64,000 nucleotides of DNA from Gordonia jacobaea (GTDB lineage Bacteria; Actinomycetota; Actinomycetes; Mycobacteriales; Mycobacteriaceae), in the NCBI RefSeq assembly GCF_001186365.1, contig NZ_LDTZ01000017.1, positions 186,001 to 250,000 on the forward strand. The letters run 5' to 3'. The notes under the pieces were generated by a model. That model saw only the letters and a program-made list of their open reading frames with translations, searched no databases and was not told the DNA's origin. Positions 9,369 through 20,262 of this stretch are shown one piece after another. Each line of letters starts with the position of its first letter. Position 1 is the first letter of the stretch. Both the position numbers and the translations under genes were made by a program.

Positions 9369-12316
9369 GCGCCTGTCCTGTCCGTGCCACTGTCCTTTGC
9401 TCTACTGCTGTCGACCGCTCTGCCACTGTCGACCGCTCTACCGCCGTCGACCGCTGTGCTGCCGTCGACCGCTGTGCCGCTGTCCTGCGCCTTAGGTGGC
9501 TCGGCGTCGTCGCGCGCGATCCCGTCGAACTGATCGGTCTCGACGAGTGCTTCCTCCTGTTGGAGGGTACGGCGCCGCTGCTGGTACGTGCTTGCCGCGA
9601 GCATCCGTTCAAGCTCGTCGGGCTCGGGACGGTCCTGGTCGGCGGGGTCGGGCCTGCCGCGGAACCGGCGCCACAGGCGGCGTGCCGTGAGCAAGATCAA
9701 CGCGACCGCTGCGCAAATCGTGACGATGAACAGCGGTTTTCCGTACGCGTTCGAGTACACCGACAGTTTGATCGGGGTGCCGAGTGTGACACCGGTTACC
9801 GTCGACATTCCGATGGTCACCGTCATCGCCTCGGATGACTGCGCGTGCGTCGGCAACTGGATCTGTCGGGTGCCGCGTGCCGGGATCTCGACGACCCCGA
9901 CGTCGCCGATCTCGAGATCCTTCGGCGCGGTCGTGGTGATGCGGACCCTGATGGGAAGCGCGAGGTCGTTACGTACGACGAGTAACAACGGACTTCGCTC
10001 CGAGGCGAGGGTGTATCGGCCGCCGGGGTCAAGGATGGTGACCGATCCGTGCATTCGGCGGAGCGTCGAGTGCACCGCATCGACACGCTGCTGACGTTCT
10101 CGCGCAAGGCGGGTCCGTGTTGCGGTGTTGTTCTCGTCGGGCGATCGGATCGAGCGGAGCAGATCCTCACGCAACTGGGAGACGTAACGCTCGGGACTGG
10201 CGTCGACGTCGGCCGAATCGACCAGCGCACCCTGCAGGCGCCACGATTCGTCGGCTGCCGACCGGATCGAGTCGACGGTGCGGTCGGTGAGCACTGGTCC
10301 GATCTGTGAGACAGGGCCGATGCCCGGGGGTTCGACGAGCCGTGCGGGTGCTGCTGCTCCGCCGATCCTGTTGACCAGGTCGTCGAGCGGGGCAGGCGTA
10401 GCTGCGCGCGAGCCGAAGAGAACGGTGGCGGTCGAGAACAGTGCGTTCGCGTCGTCGGAGGTGGCCGACCAGTAGGTCGGGGGCATCACGACGTCCGCGC
10501 GTCCGGCGGTATTCGTGACGGGAGTGCTGGTGTCCGGTTCCCCGCTCGTGCTGGAGCCCGGAGTCGCGATCGAGCGGAATGCCAGTGCCGCCACGGCGGC
10601 TTGGCGTCTGCTGACCGGAGACTCGGCGGCGAGGTCGAACTGTTGGCTCGGCGGAGTGAGTGCGGACACCAGTGGGGCCGTGCCCACTGCACCCATCGCG
10701 GCGCTGACCGACGAGTCGTAGGTCTGGGTGAGCAGTCCGCCGACGTTGTAGAGGCCCGCGGCGTTCGGATTCCCGGTCGGATCCACCGACGACGCCGAAG
10801 CGAGCACCTTCGCGTGGTCCGTATCGCGCAGCAGCTTGCTGCCCGCCTGATCGACCGCGCCGAGCGCGGGAATAGTCAGGCCCCGCACACTGCGCACCCC
10901 GAGAATTGCGTCGACGACGTCTGCGGGTGCGTCAAGCGCGGCGGCGGTCAGCCCCGAGCGCTCGATACGCGCCAGCGAGGTCAGATCGGTCTGGCTGAAC
11001 GGCAGCGCGACCACACACGTCCGTGCCGCCACACCACGAAGGTCTGCCAGCCACTGCGTGGCGGCGTCGCTACCGGTGCCGGGTGTGGTGCGCGACGTCG
11101 GGTCGGCGGGGTTGCTGGACACCTCATAGCCCAGCGACATCGCGCGAACGGTCACCAAAAGGTCTGGGTCGACGGCCAGGCACATGCTTCGTTGCAGGTC
11201 GGAGGCGGTCTGCTGGGCCGGAGCCGTCGATGTTCCCGAGGCGGGATTGCCCGGACCGGGTGTCCCAGAACCCGACGTTCCGGAATCAGACGTCGCGGAA
11301 CCGGATGACGTGTCAGACCCGGAGGTCGCCGAACCGGAACCACTCGCTGGTGGATTGGAGGCGCTGCCGGAGTCGCCGGGGGTGCCTGCCCCTGCGCCCG
11401 AATCGTTCGCGGCGGTGCCGACGACGTTGCGTGCGGACTCGAGGAGTTCGTGCAGGCGACCGCCGTCTCGCAGTGAGCGGGCCATGTCGTCGCTGATCAG
11501 GCGGACCGGTTGGGTGCCGCCACCGAGACCCCCCGGCGCGAGCTGCGGGGGAGCCGCGAGCGGCCAGAGCATCGTGATGCGTGCGGGGTCGGAGATGTCG
11601 GCCGACACCGCGCCGTCGGCGCCTAGGCCGTCGTTTCCGCTGGTGGACGTGCTGTCGGTGCTGCCAGGCGTCGAATCGAATTCCGACGAGTCGAATTGTG
11701 CGGCCCGACCTTTGTCCGGCGGCAGCGAGAGAACGGGGAGCAGCGTCCGAGAGCCTGCGACCTGGGCCATCGACCCGTAGTCGGGGACGCCGTTGACGTT
11801 GACCTGCAGCGGGTACACGCCCGGCCGCGATATCTGCATGCCCGATTCACCCGAGAGCGACATGTTGATTCGGAACGAGACCTCGGCGCCGGGAGCGAGT
11901 TCGTCGGTGAGATTGCGGAACGCTCCGGCGACGGCGATCGGAGGATGCGCGACGGCAAGACTGCTGCGCAGACCCGCTGCGTCGCGGACGGCGTCGCCGC
12001 GTTCGAGGCGGATGCTCAGATCTTTGATCGTGCGCGAACTGGTGTTCCGCACGTGGCCCTCGACGGTGACGTCCGGTCCCGACGTCGTGGTCACCATCGA
12101 CGGCGTGAGTGTGTCGATGACCACGGAGGCAAACCGCTGGTCGTCGGACGGTGACGTCGTTGCGCCCGAGGTGCCGGTGGTGGGTACCGCTGCGGCCGGA
12201 GCAGCACACAATGCCGCGACGATCACCACGCCGACAACAGCGAGAAGAACGCGCGCACGCGTGACGAAAGAGGCGCTCAGGCGCCGAGAACTACCGATGC
12301 GCAGGACGTCACGCAT
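9365..12316 (-). CDS. DUF6049 family secreted/membrane-anchored protein (Rv3909-like)
   Basis: About 983 residues. A basic N-terminus and long signal peptide (~1-43, ending AAPAAA) lead into a large extracytoplasmic region. One membrane helix lies near residue 855-877 ([20 protein letters not shown]), followed by a charged cytoplasmic tail that ends in short repeats of AVDGG/AVDSGRA type. A Ser/Gly/Thr-rich stretch (~330-400) is low complexity. ATG 12316 is chosen because it overlaps the NUDIX stop by 8 bp; the frame stays open further upstream only within that gene. It is conserved next to MurJ in mycobacteria, so a role in cell-wall synthesis is plausible but unproven. Confidence 0.85.
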   Translation of the reverse strand: MRDVLRIGSSRRLSASFVTRARVLLAVVGVVIVAALCAAPAAAVPTTGTSGATTSPSDDQRFASVVIDTLTPSMVTTTSGPDVTVEGHVRNTSSRTIKDLSIRLERGDAVRDAAGLRSSLAVAHPPIAVAGAFRNLTDELAPGAEVSFRINMSLSGESGMQISRPGVYPLQVNVNGVPDYGSMAQVAGSRTLLPVLSLPPDKGRAAQFDSSEFDSTPGSTDSTSTSGNDGLGADGAVSADISDPARITMLWPLAAPPQLAPGGLGGGTQPVRLISDDMARSLRDGGRLHELLESARNVVGTAANDSGAGAGTPGDSGSASNPPASGSGSATSGSDTSSGSATSDSGTSGSGTPGPGNPASGTSTAPAQQTASDLQRSMCLAVDPDLLVTVRAMSLGYEVSSNPADPTSRTTPGTGSDAATQWLADLRGVAARTCVVALPFSQTDLTSLARIERSGLTAAALDAPADVVDAILGVRSVRGLTIPALGAVDQAGSKLLRDTDHAKVLASASSVDPTGNPNAAGLYNVGGLLTQTYDSSVSAAMGAVGTAPLVSALTPPSQQFDLAAESPVSRRQAAVAALAFRSIATPGSSTSGEPDTSTPVTNTAGRADVVMPPTYWSATSDDANALFSTATVLFGSRAATPAPLDDLVNRIGGAAAPARLVEPPGIGPVSQIGPVLTDRTVDSIRSAADESWRLQGALVDSADVDASPERYVSQLREDLLRSIRSPDENNTATRTRLARERQQRVDAVHSTLRRMHGSVTILDPGGRYTLASERSPLLLVVRNDLALPIRVRITTTAPKDLEIGDVGVVEIPARGTRQIQLPTHAQSSEAMTVTIGMSTVTGVTLGTPIKLSVYSNAYGKPLFIVTICAAVALILLTARRLWRRFRGRPDPADQDRPEPDELERMLAASTYQQRRRTLQQEEALVETDQFDGIARDDAEPPKAQDSGTAVDGSTAVDGGRAVDSGRAVDSSRAKDSGTDRTGA

Positions 12317-13583
12317 CCCCGGACGCAGGTCGCCGAGGACGCCTGCGCCGTCGACGCGGCCGCGCCTGGGGCTGACTGTCCGTGCGGCGCTTGACCTCCG
12401 AGCGATGCCCGACGTCGTTGCGTCGCTGATTACGTGCGGCTGCGGCTTTCTCATATGCGTTCGGTTCGGTGCGGCTGCTCTCGGCCTCGGATTGGGCCAA
12501 CCGTGCGGGGTCGGCGGCCAGATCGGCGATCACGCCGCGCGCCATCCGGGCCAATCGCCGCTCGTCAGAGTACGTGAGCTTGCGCGGCAACTCGTGCAAC
12601 GGCACCCATGCGACCTCGCTGACCTCGTAATCGGCGTCGGAAAGCTCTCCACCGACGCTGCGCAGCAGATAGTGATGCACCGTTTTGTGGATGCGTTTGC
12701 CCTCGCTGACAAACCAGTAGTCGATCTTGCCGAGGGGTGCGACCACCGTGCCCTGAATACCGGTCTCCTCCGCGACCTCGCGGATCGCGGTCTGTTCCGC
12801 GGTCTCGCCGGTCTCGATGTGCCCCTTCGGGAGCGACCACATCAACCTGCCGCGCCTGTCGACGCGGCCGATGAGCGCCGCTGACAGTTCGTCGACGGGG
12901 AGCTCGAGGTCGGAGATGACCAGCCCACCCGCAGAGGTCTCGCGCACGGTCTGCAGTCGGTCGGGGCTGTTGGCGCTGCGATCGCCCGTGCGGGTGGCGC
13001 GGCGTCGATTGCGGTTCTGGCCGGGTTTGGGGCCGTTCGACGCGTGGGTCAGGCCGGTCTTGGTGATCTTCGCGCTGACGACCGCGATGTCCGACGGCTT
13101 GGGCGGCGTCACCTTCGCATGCGCGCCCTCGATCGACGTTTCGGCGTCACGGTCGGCGGGTTCGGCGTCGGCCATGCCTGCTTCGACGCGGTGCGAGCGG
13201 GAAGTCGCGCGTGCGACATCCGCCGGCGACGGCGCGCGTTTGCGCTGTCTGTCTCGCTGCTTGTCGTTGTTCTTGCTATTCAGGTTGTTCTTGCTGTTCA
13301 GGGCAGGGTCGGCACCGGGGCGATGGTCGGTCCCAGCGGTATCGGCGCGTCGGTTGTCCTGTGCGCGTCGTCGTCGACGACCCCTGCGCGAGCGGCGCGA
13401 CGGACCTGGTTTGCCAGCCGAACCAACGCCCGAGTTGCCCACCGGTTTCCCGCCGGAACCAGTCGATGTACCCGCGGCGTTGCCCGTCGTCGCTCCTGAA
13501 TTTCCACCCGAAATACCGCCGTGACCAGCCGACGAGACGTCGCCTGAGACGTCTGCGCGGTTGGTCGGGGACTCGGTGGACAC
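12309..13583 (-). CDS. NUDIX hydrolase (MutT4/Rv3908-like)
   Basis: 424 residues. The first ~190 are Gly/Ser/Arg/Asn-rich and poorly structured. A NUDIX domain follows, with the full box near residues 253-275 ([20 protein letters not shown], then TG), giving the expected G-x5-E-x7-REUxEExGU ligands for Mg2+. A basic tail ends the protein. The start is a GTG. It is the first gene of the NUDIX-DUF6049-MurJ operon and is divergent from pcnA, exactly as Rv3908 is in M. tuberculosis. NUDIX enzymes hydrolyse nucleoside diphosphate derivatives; the substrate (8-oxo-dGTP, NDP-sugar, diadenosine polyphosphate) is not determinable here. Confidence 0.9.
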   Translation of the reverse strand: MSTESPTNRADVSGDVSSAGHGGISGGNSGATTGNAAGTSTGSGGKPVGNSGVGSAGKPGPSRRSRRGRRRRRAQDNRRADTAGTDHRPGADPALNSKNNLNSKNNDKQRDRQRKRAPSPADVARATSRSHRVEAGMADAEPADRDAETSIEGAHAKVTPPKPSDIAVVSAKITKTGLTHASNGPKPGQNRNRRRATRTGDRSANSPDRLQTVRETSAGGLVISDLELPVDELSAALIGRVDRRGRLMWSLPKGHIETGETAEQTAIREVAEETGIQGTVVAPLGKIDYWFVSEGKRIHKTVHHYLLRSVGGELSDADYEVSEVAWVPLHELPRKLTYSDERRLARMARGVIADLAADPARLAQSEAESSRTEPNAYEKAAAARNQRRNDVGHRSEVKRRTDSQPQARPRRRRRRPRRPASGDA

Positions 13584-13719
13584 AGACTCGATGCTAGCCG
13601 CTGGTCACCTGCCGTTTGCCCAGTGCCGTGGGTGCGCCGCGAACGGAACCGCTCAGAAGGGGGTTCGGCGCGGGTGCCGGGATGTTTCTGCGGTGCCCAC
13701 GACGGTAGGCTGGCGTGCC

Positions 13720-15183
<1,464 letters not shown>

Positions 15184-15199
15184 CCGACTGGCCTGCCAC

Positions 15200-16132
15200 T
15201 CAGTGCGGTGCGTACACGTCGATGGCGCCCGGGATGATGTCGAAGACGGTCGGCAGTGAGCCGACGATGTCGCCGTCGAGTGACACGTCGGCAGGTGGGT
15301 CGCAGTATAGGTCCACCTCGCGACCCTGCATGTCTTTGAACAGCGGATTCTTTTCGACGCGGCTGTAGAGCACCTGGGCGAGACCGCGCAGCAGCGACAG
15401 TCGCGGCAGGTGCCGGGGGTGGGAACCCATCACGATGTCGAAGACACCGTCGTCGGCGCTGGCGTGGGGTGCGATCCGCATCCCGGCGCCGTACGTCGGA
15501 CCGTTGGCGATGGCGGTGAATGCGGCGTCGGTCTCGACCTCGACGTCGTCGACACGCACTTGATAGTGGTGTCGATTTAGCTTGGGAAGTTGTCGCAGCG
15601 CGGCCAGGGCGAAGAGCGCGCGCCCGCTCGGCCAGGACAGATCCCGGGCGCGTTCGGCGACGGCCGCGTCGAATCCCGTCGCGGCGATGGTGCAGAACAG
15701 GTCGACGGTGCCGTCGGAGAAGGAAGCGCGACCGAGGTCGATGCGCCGCGTGTTGCCGTCGAGGACGATCGCGACAGCACGTGCGACGTCGTCGAGCGGA
15801 ATGTCGAGCATGCGCGCGGCGTCGTTTCCGCTGCCTGCGGGGATGATTCCGAGCGGCAACCGATTGCTGTGAACTGCGCGGAGCACTGTCTGAACGGTTC
15901 CGTCGCCACCGACGACGACGATGGCGTCGGCTCCTCGTTCGGCCGCCTTGGCGGCGAGCTGTGCGCTCTGTTCGCGTGTGTCGGCGGTCAGAACTTCGTG
16001 GCTGACGCCCCGGCCGCGCAGCACGGCTGTTGCGGCACCGAGGACGCGTTGTCCGGCGCCGTGACCCGACGTCGGGTTGGCGACGATCGCGAGGTGACCG
16101 ACCGCGCTCTTACTCTCTGGGCTCGCAGACAT
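15200..16132 (-). CDS. Diacylglycerol kinase family lipid kinase
   Basis: A 310-residue soluble kinase of the DAGK_cat / YegS-BmrU family. It shows an N-terminal IVANPTSGHGAG and the nucleotide-binding VVVGGDGTVQTVL near residues 68-80, then IIPAGSGNDAARMLDIP. The two-domain length matches the family. Such enzymes phosphorylate diacylglycerol or related lipids at the inner membrane face and feed phospholipid or glycolipid turnover. ATG 16132 is the natural start. It is transcribed alone, convergent with pcnA (16 bp apart). I recognise no further specificity signature. Confidence 0.9.
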   Translation of the reverse strand: MSASPESKSAVGHLAIVANPTSGHGAGQRVLGAATAVLRGRGVSHEVLTADTREQSAQLAAKAAERGADAIVVVGGDGTVQTVLRAVHSNRLPLGIIPAGSGNDAARMLDIPLDDVARAVAIVLDGNTRRIDLGRASFSDGTVDLFCTIAATGFDAAVAERARDLSWPSGRALFALAALRQLPKLNRHHYQVRVDDVEVETDAAFTAIANGPTYGAGMRIAPHASADDGVFDIVMGSHPRHLPRLSLLRGLAQVLYSRVEKNPLFKDMQGREVDLYCDPPADVSLDGDIVGSLPTVFDIIPGAIDVYAPH

Positions 16133-16275
16133 CGAGGATCAGTCTGTCACATTGGCTCTCGGCAAAGGGGCAGGTCACACTGGTGGGTCGCCAGACCAAG
16201 TTGAACGTTTTAGGCAAGCGCCTGGCGGCGTGAGCGGGTCTAATTGGCGCTTTAGTAGCCCCCGCGCGGAGCGCG

Positions 16276-17367
16276 CTAGTAGCCCATCGTGCGCAGGGCG
16301 TCGGCGAGGCGGTCGAGCTGCTCGCGTGTGACGTCGAGGTGTGGGCTGATCCGGAGGACCGACGTGTCGCCCGCGAGGGGGGCACGCCAGGAGTCGGCGG
16401 CGGTCACCAGCAGGCCGAGTTCGAAGAGTTTGTCGCGCGCTTGGTGGACGTCGGCGTTCTGGAATCCGGGAGGTGGGGCAAGGGTGACGATGGCCGACGG
16501 TTCGTCGACCGGTTCGAGCACCTGCCAACTGCCGATCCCGTCGAGCCGCTCGCGGGTGGTGCGGCCGATCGTTGCGAGTTCGCGGAAGACCCGCTGCTGA
16601 CCGGTCTGGAGCACCTCGGACACTGCGACGCCGAGGCCGAGCATGCCCGCGATGAACGACTGCGACGGGTCGACCTCGACAGGTCGCAGCGAATCACGGC
16701 GCACAGCGAGGAATCCGACGCCGCGCGGACCGGTCAGCCATTTGCGGCTGGTGCCATAGACGACGTCGGCGCCGGTGACTGTCGGTACGTGTCCGACGGC
16801 CTGCGCCATGTCGGCGACGACGGGCACGCCCACCTGATGAGCGACCTCGACGATCCGCGCCACAGGCTGCACTGCACCCGACATCGAGCCGACGTGGCAG
16901 ATGTGGATGAAGTCGGGCTGCTCGAATTGCAGCATGTTCTCCAGCGCGTCGGTGTCGACGTGGCCGTAGACGTCACCGTCGGGAAGCGGCCGGACGGCGT
17001 AGCCGCGGCGCTCGAACTCGACGAGGTTGGGTCCGAACTCGTTCTTGGCAACCCAGACCGTCGACGCCATGGGCAGACTCCACGAGGTCAGCAGCGTGCG
17101 TAGTGCGGCACGCGCGCTCTCGCGGTAGGTGAGCTCGTCGGGGGTGTGACCGAGGAGTTGGGCGATGTCGCGCTTGTCCCTGGCGATCTCTTCCGCGCGG
17201 TCGTCTGCTGCGACGTACGAACCGCGTTCGGCCTCACGCCACAGATGCGCTGACACTGTCCCGATGACGGCGTTCGACGAACGTCCCGCCGACGCGGCAT
17301 CCAGATGTGTGATCGCCGGCTCGAGACGAGCGCGGTGGAATTGCTCTCCCAGCTCGCTCACATACAT
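16276..17367 (-). CDS. Aminotransferase class V-fold PLP enzyme, EgtE-like
   Basis: About 363 residues with the class-V aminotransferase fold. The PLP-binding lysine is Lys209 in GTSRKWLTGPRGVGF. Asp in VVADMAQAVGH would hold the pyridine nitrogen, and HICHVGSMSG lies on the cofactor face. The pattern is closest, as I recall, to EgtE, the C-S lyase that completes ergothioneine synthesis. No egtA-D genes are adjacent, so the assignment is provisional; an isopenicillin-epimerase-like or cysteine desulfurase-like enzyme is the alternative. ATG 17367 is chosen over an upstream TTG. A tandem 18-bp repeat sits immediately upstream (17369-17404). Confidence 0.7.
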   Translation of the reverse strand: MYVSELGEQFHRARLEPAITHLDAASAGRSSNAVIGTVSAHLWREAERGSYVAADDRAEEIARDKRDIAQLLGHTPDELTYRESARAALRTLLTSWSLPMASTVWVAKNEFGPNLVEFERRGYAVRPLPDGDVYGHVDTDALENMLQFEQPDFIHICHVGSMSGAVQPVARIVEVAHQVGVPVVADMAQAVGHVPTVTGADVVYGTSRKWLTGPRGVGFLAVRRDSLRPVEVDPSQSFIAGMLGLGVAVSEVLQTGQQRVFRELATIGRTTRERLDGIGSWQVLEPVDEPSAIVTLAPPPGFQNADVHQARDKLFELGLLVTAADSWRAPLAGDTSVLRISPHLDVTREQLDRLADALRTMGY

Positions 17368-17368
17368 G

Positions 17369-17404
17369 CACAAAACGTACCGTGCTCACAAAACGCACCG
17401 TGCT
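17369..17404. repeat. Tandem 18-bp direct repeat upstream of the EgtE-like gene
   Basis: Two adjacent 18-bp units, CACAAAACGTACCGTGCT (17369-17386) and CACAAAACGCACCGTGCT (17387-17404), differ at one position. They lie directly upstream of the EgtE-like start codon, where a promoter or operator for that gene would be. Function is unknown. Confidence 0.7.
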
Positions 17405-17470
17405 GCGTCCTGGGGAATCTTGGGGAGTCCGTAACGGAACCAACCCGCCCCGCTGAACGTCTGATGACGC

Positions 17471-18019
17471 GTGGATCCCTTGATCGAGTACGTGTTCGGC
17501 CCCGGCGATGGCACGTTGAGCCGTTGGTCGAGCGCTGCCGACCTCGACCTCGACGCCGACGGCACCCTCGACGCGGTCAGCATCGACTTCGACGGTGACG
17601 GACGTGCAGACGACGCCCTATGGGATGTCGACGGCGACGGCCACGCCGACGTCGCAGCACTCGACATCGACGACGACGGCCGACCCGAGCGCCAGTACCG
17701 CGACTCAGGACGCGGCTTGTGGGATGTCGCGGTGGGGCAGGGCGTCACCGCAGGTCAGGGCGAGGCAACCGAGCCGACGCCGCGCGCCGGGCGTCAACCC
17801 TCGACTCAGCGGCTCGACCTCGACGGAGACGGCAGAGTCGACGCCGAGGTCGTCGATACCGAGGTCGCTGATCCCGGGGCGGGAGGCTCGGGAGCCGAGC
17901 GTCGGCTCTATGTGGATTCCGACGGTGACGGCGATTTCGACACCGTGCTCGTCGACTCCGACGGCGACGGGATCGCCGACGCGGCCTTCGGTGCCGATGC
18001 GCCCGAGTTCGGCAGATGA
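17471..18019 (+). CDS. DxDGDG-repeat hypothetical protein (DUF6802-like)
   Basis: A 182-residue acidic protein built on calcium-loop-like repeats. At least seven units of the form D-x-D-x-D-G-x-x-D are visible: DLDADGTLD, DFDGDGRAD, DVDGDGHAD, DIDDDGRPE, DLDGDGRVD, DSDGDGDFD and DSDGDGIAD. A low-complexity linker (~100-120) splits them. There is no signal peptide or membrane segment, which is unusual because such loops are mostly found on secreted proteins. The start is GTG 17471. I believe related short proteins occur in Mycobacteriales under DUF6802. The last 112 bp overlap the 3' end of the opposing MFS gene. Confidence 0.65.
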   Translation: MDPLIEYVFGPGDGTLSRWSSAADLDLDADGTLDAVSIDFDGDGRADDALWDVDGDGHADVAALDIDDDGRPERQYRDSGRGLWDVAVGQGVTAGQGEATEPTPRAGRQPSTQRLDLDGDGRVDAEVVDTEVADPGAGGSGAERRLYVDSDGDGDFDTVLVDSDGDGIADAAFGADAPEFGR

Positions 18020-19380
18020 GAGTCCGAGTGCTTCTCCTGCTCACGCTCGTGGCGGGCGTGCTCGGCTGCGTGGTGGCTCGCGCCGACCAGCTCGTCGCGT
18101 CCCGGGTGCACGAACCGCACGGCGGCGATTCCGACCAGGTAGATCACCACGGCAACCACGACGAGTGCCGGCGTCCGGCCGTCGGGCGCAATCGTGGTGG
18201 CGGCGATTGCGATCGCAGCGACGTAGGCGATGTTGAACACCGCGTCCTGGACCGAGAACACCTGGCCTCGCACGGCGTCGTCGATATCGACCTGCATCGA
18301 GACGTCTCCGCACAGTTTCGCGACCTGACCGATGAGTCCCAACACCACCGCGGAGATGCAGAAGACCACGAACGAGAAGGAGAGCAGCGAAAGTTCTGCG
18401 ACGGCCCCGACTGTCAGTGCGGTGATCAGCGTCGCCTTGCGGCCGAATCGATCCACAGCGACAGGCGTAATGAATGCCGCAGCCAATGCGCCCGCTGCGG
18501 TGCAGCCGACGACGGCACCGACACGGTCGAGGCCATCCCCGGATCCCGAATGGCGCGCGAGAACCAGCAGCATCAGCGTGTTGATACCGAACACCACGCG
18601 ATGTGCCCCGATCGCCGAGAGTGCGGCGGCCACCGGTTTGCAGCGTGCGACGGCGATCGCGCCGTGCTGCAGACCAACGGCAACGGCGTGCACAGCCGAG
18701 CGGCCGGGATCGTCGGGGTGATCGGGACCGAGTTGCAGTCGCGGAAATCCCCGTGCGAGGTACGCCGCGAGGATGGCCATCACCACGGCCGCGATCATCG
18801 TGATCGCGCTGCCCGTGTTGTCCGATCCGGCGAGCAGGCGCACCCCCATCGCGAGGACAGCACCCACCGAGAGCATGAACCCGCCGAGCGTCGTGAACAG
18901 CGCGTTGGTCGCGACGATGACATCTTGCGACGCGACATGGGGGAGTCCGGCGGACAGACCGGATGCCACGAAGCGGCTGGCGCCGGTCACTGCGAGTGCA
19001 CCGACGAGCACAACCGTGTCGGGGGTTCCCGTGGCGATTGCGATTGCGACGAAAGCGATCATCAGACCGCGAATCAGGTTGGCGTACAACAAGACAGCTC
19101 GACGGTCCCAGTGGTCGAGGAGCGCTCCGGCGAAAGGACCGATGACCGAGTACGGGAGCAGCAGCACTGCCATGCCACCTGCGACGGCGAGCGGATCGGC
19201 GTGACGTTCGGGATTGAACAACACTCCACCGACCAGCGCTGCTTGAAACACGCCATCGGTCAGTTGGCTGGCGAGGCGCACGGAGAGCAGCCGTCCGAGT
19301 CCAGGAGAACTGCGTAACGAGTCGAGAAAATCGCGCCACGCGCCACGCACAGATCGGCCGTCGCGCGCAGTGGAGCTCAC
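17908..19380 (-). CDS. MFS transporter (Rv0037c-like)
   Basis: About 490 residues with 10-12 membrane segments, including AVAGGMAVLLLPYSVIGPFAG and ALLDHWDRRAVLLYANLIRG, the MFS motif A region. The hydrophilic tail (last ~50 residues, Ser/Pro-rich) is read antisense to the repeats of the DxDGDG gene. GTG 19380 is preferred to the adjacent TTG. It is divergent from yqgE with 37 bp between starts, the same pairing as Rv0037c/Rv0038 in M. tuberculosis. The substrate is unknown; the drug-efflux-like subfamily is likely. Confidence 0.85.
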   Translation of the reverse strand: MSSTARDGRSVRGAWRDFLDSLRSSPGLGRLLSVRLASQLTDGVFQAALVGGVLFNPERHADPLAVAGGMAVLLLPYSVIGPFAGALLDHWDRRAVLLYANLIRGLMIAFVAIAIATGTPDTVVLVGALAVTGASRFVASGLSAGLPHVASQDVIVATNALFTTLGGFMLSVGAVLAMGVRLLAGSDNTGSAITMIAAVVMAILAAYLARGFPRLQLGPDHPDDPGRSAVHAVAVGLQHGAIAVARCKPVAAALSAIGAHRVVFGINTLMLLVLARHSGSGDGLDRVGAVVGCTAAGALAAAFITPVAVDRFGRKATLITALTVGAVAELSLLSFSFVVFCISAVVLGLIGQVAKLCGDVSMQVDIDDAVRGQVFSVQDAVFNIAYVAAIAIAATTIAPDGRTPALVVVAVVIYLVGIAAVRFVHPGRDELVGASHHAAEHARHEREQEKHSDSHLPNSGASAPKAASAIPSPSESTSTVSKSPSPSEST

Positions 19381-19417
19381 CAATCAAGAGTACCGACCTG
19401 CACGCATAAGGCATGCG

Positions 19418-20083
19418 ATGATAATCACTGTGGGTGGTGACAACGCGGACGATTTCTCACCCGAGAACTCCGACGAAGCCGAGGGTGGCGGTATGCCTGA
19501 TGCCCGCGACATGGAGTCGGCCAACAGCGTGCGGGCGGGTACTTTGCTTCTCGCTTCGACCGACCTGACCGAACCCACATTCGCGCGTTCGGTCATCTAC
19601 ATCATCGAACACAACGACGGCGGCAGCCTCGGCGTGATTCTCAACCGGATGAGCCAGACCGCAGTCCACAACATCCTTCCGCAGTGGACTGATCTCGCCG
19701 CGTCGCCGCAGGCGCTGTTCATCGGAGGGCCGGTGAAGCAAGACGCAGCGTTGTGCCTGGGAGTCACGAAACACGGCGTCGACATCGAGGGAATCGAAGG
19801 GCTTCGTCCGGTCGACGGCCGAGTGGTACTCGTCGACCTCGACGCCGACCAAGAACTTCTCGCCGAGTTTTTCGAGGGCGTCCGCATCTTTGCCGGATAC
19901 GCGGGTTGGGGGATAGGCCAGCTCGACGCGGAGCTCGCCCAGGACAGTTGGCTGCTCGCCTCGGCGCTTCCGCGTGACCTACTCGCACCGCCGACCGTCG
20001 ACGTGTGGGCCGATGTCCTGCGACGCCAGCCCTGGCCCATGCCGCTCCTCGCGACCTTTCCGATCGACGTCGACCAGAACTGA
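19418..20083 (+). CDS. YqgE/AlgH family protein (UPF0301)
   Basis: About 221 residues. The UPF0301 fold is recognisable from AGTLLLASTDLTEPTFARSV, then GSLGVILNRMS, FIGGPVKQDAALCLG and RIFAGYAGWGIGQLDAEL. The family is widespread, structurally characterised and without an assigned biochemical role. Two starts are possible: ATG 19418, and ATG 19493 with a GGTGGCGGT site ahead, giving 197 residues, closer to the mycobacterial homologue. The gene is divergent from the MFS gene and was probably followed by leuS in the ancestral order; an accessory block now separates them. Confidence 0.9.
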   Translation: MIITVGGDNADDFSPENSDEAEGGGMPDARDMESANSVRAGTLLLASTDLTEPTFARSVIYIIEHNDGGSLGVILNRMSQTAVHNILPQWTDLAASPQALFIGGPVKQDAALCLGVTKHGVDIEGIEGLRPVDGRVVLVDLDADQELLAEFFEGVRIFAGYAGWGIGQLDAELAQDSWLLASALPRDLLAPPTVDVWADVLRRQPWPMPLLATFPIDVDQN

Positions 20084-20170
20084 CGATCCCGCCGCCCCGC
20101 CGAGATCCCCGGCCGAGATCCAATGTCGGCCTACCGTTCTGAGCAGCGCCCAATCACATCTACCCAACCA

Positions 20171-20209
20171 CGTCTGCCCCGCCACCGTGGTGGTGGCGGG
20201 GTGTAGACG
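20171..20209. terminator. Hairpin between convergent yqgE and the HNH gene
   Basis: CCCCGCCACC (20177-20186) pairs perfectly with GGTGGCGGGG (20192-20201) across a 5-base loop. CGTCT (20171-20175) pairs with AGACG (20205-20209) to extend the stem. It lies between two convergent genes, as a bidirectional terminator would. No clear T-run follows. Apart from this hairpin I see nothing in the gap 20084-20262. Confidence 0.55.
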
Positions 20210-20262
20210 GGTTGCGGCACAACGAGATTCGACGTTGCGGCCTGGATGCGGTGGCGCGGTGG

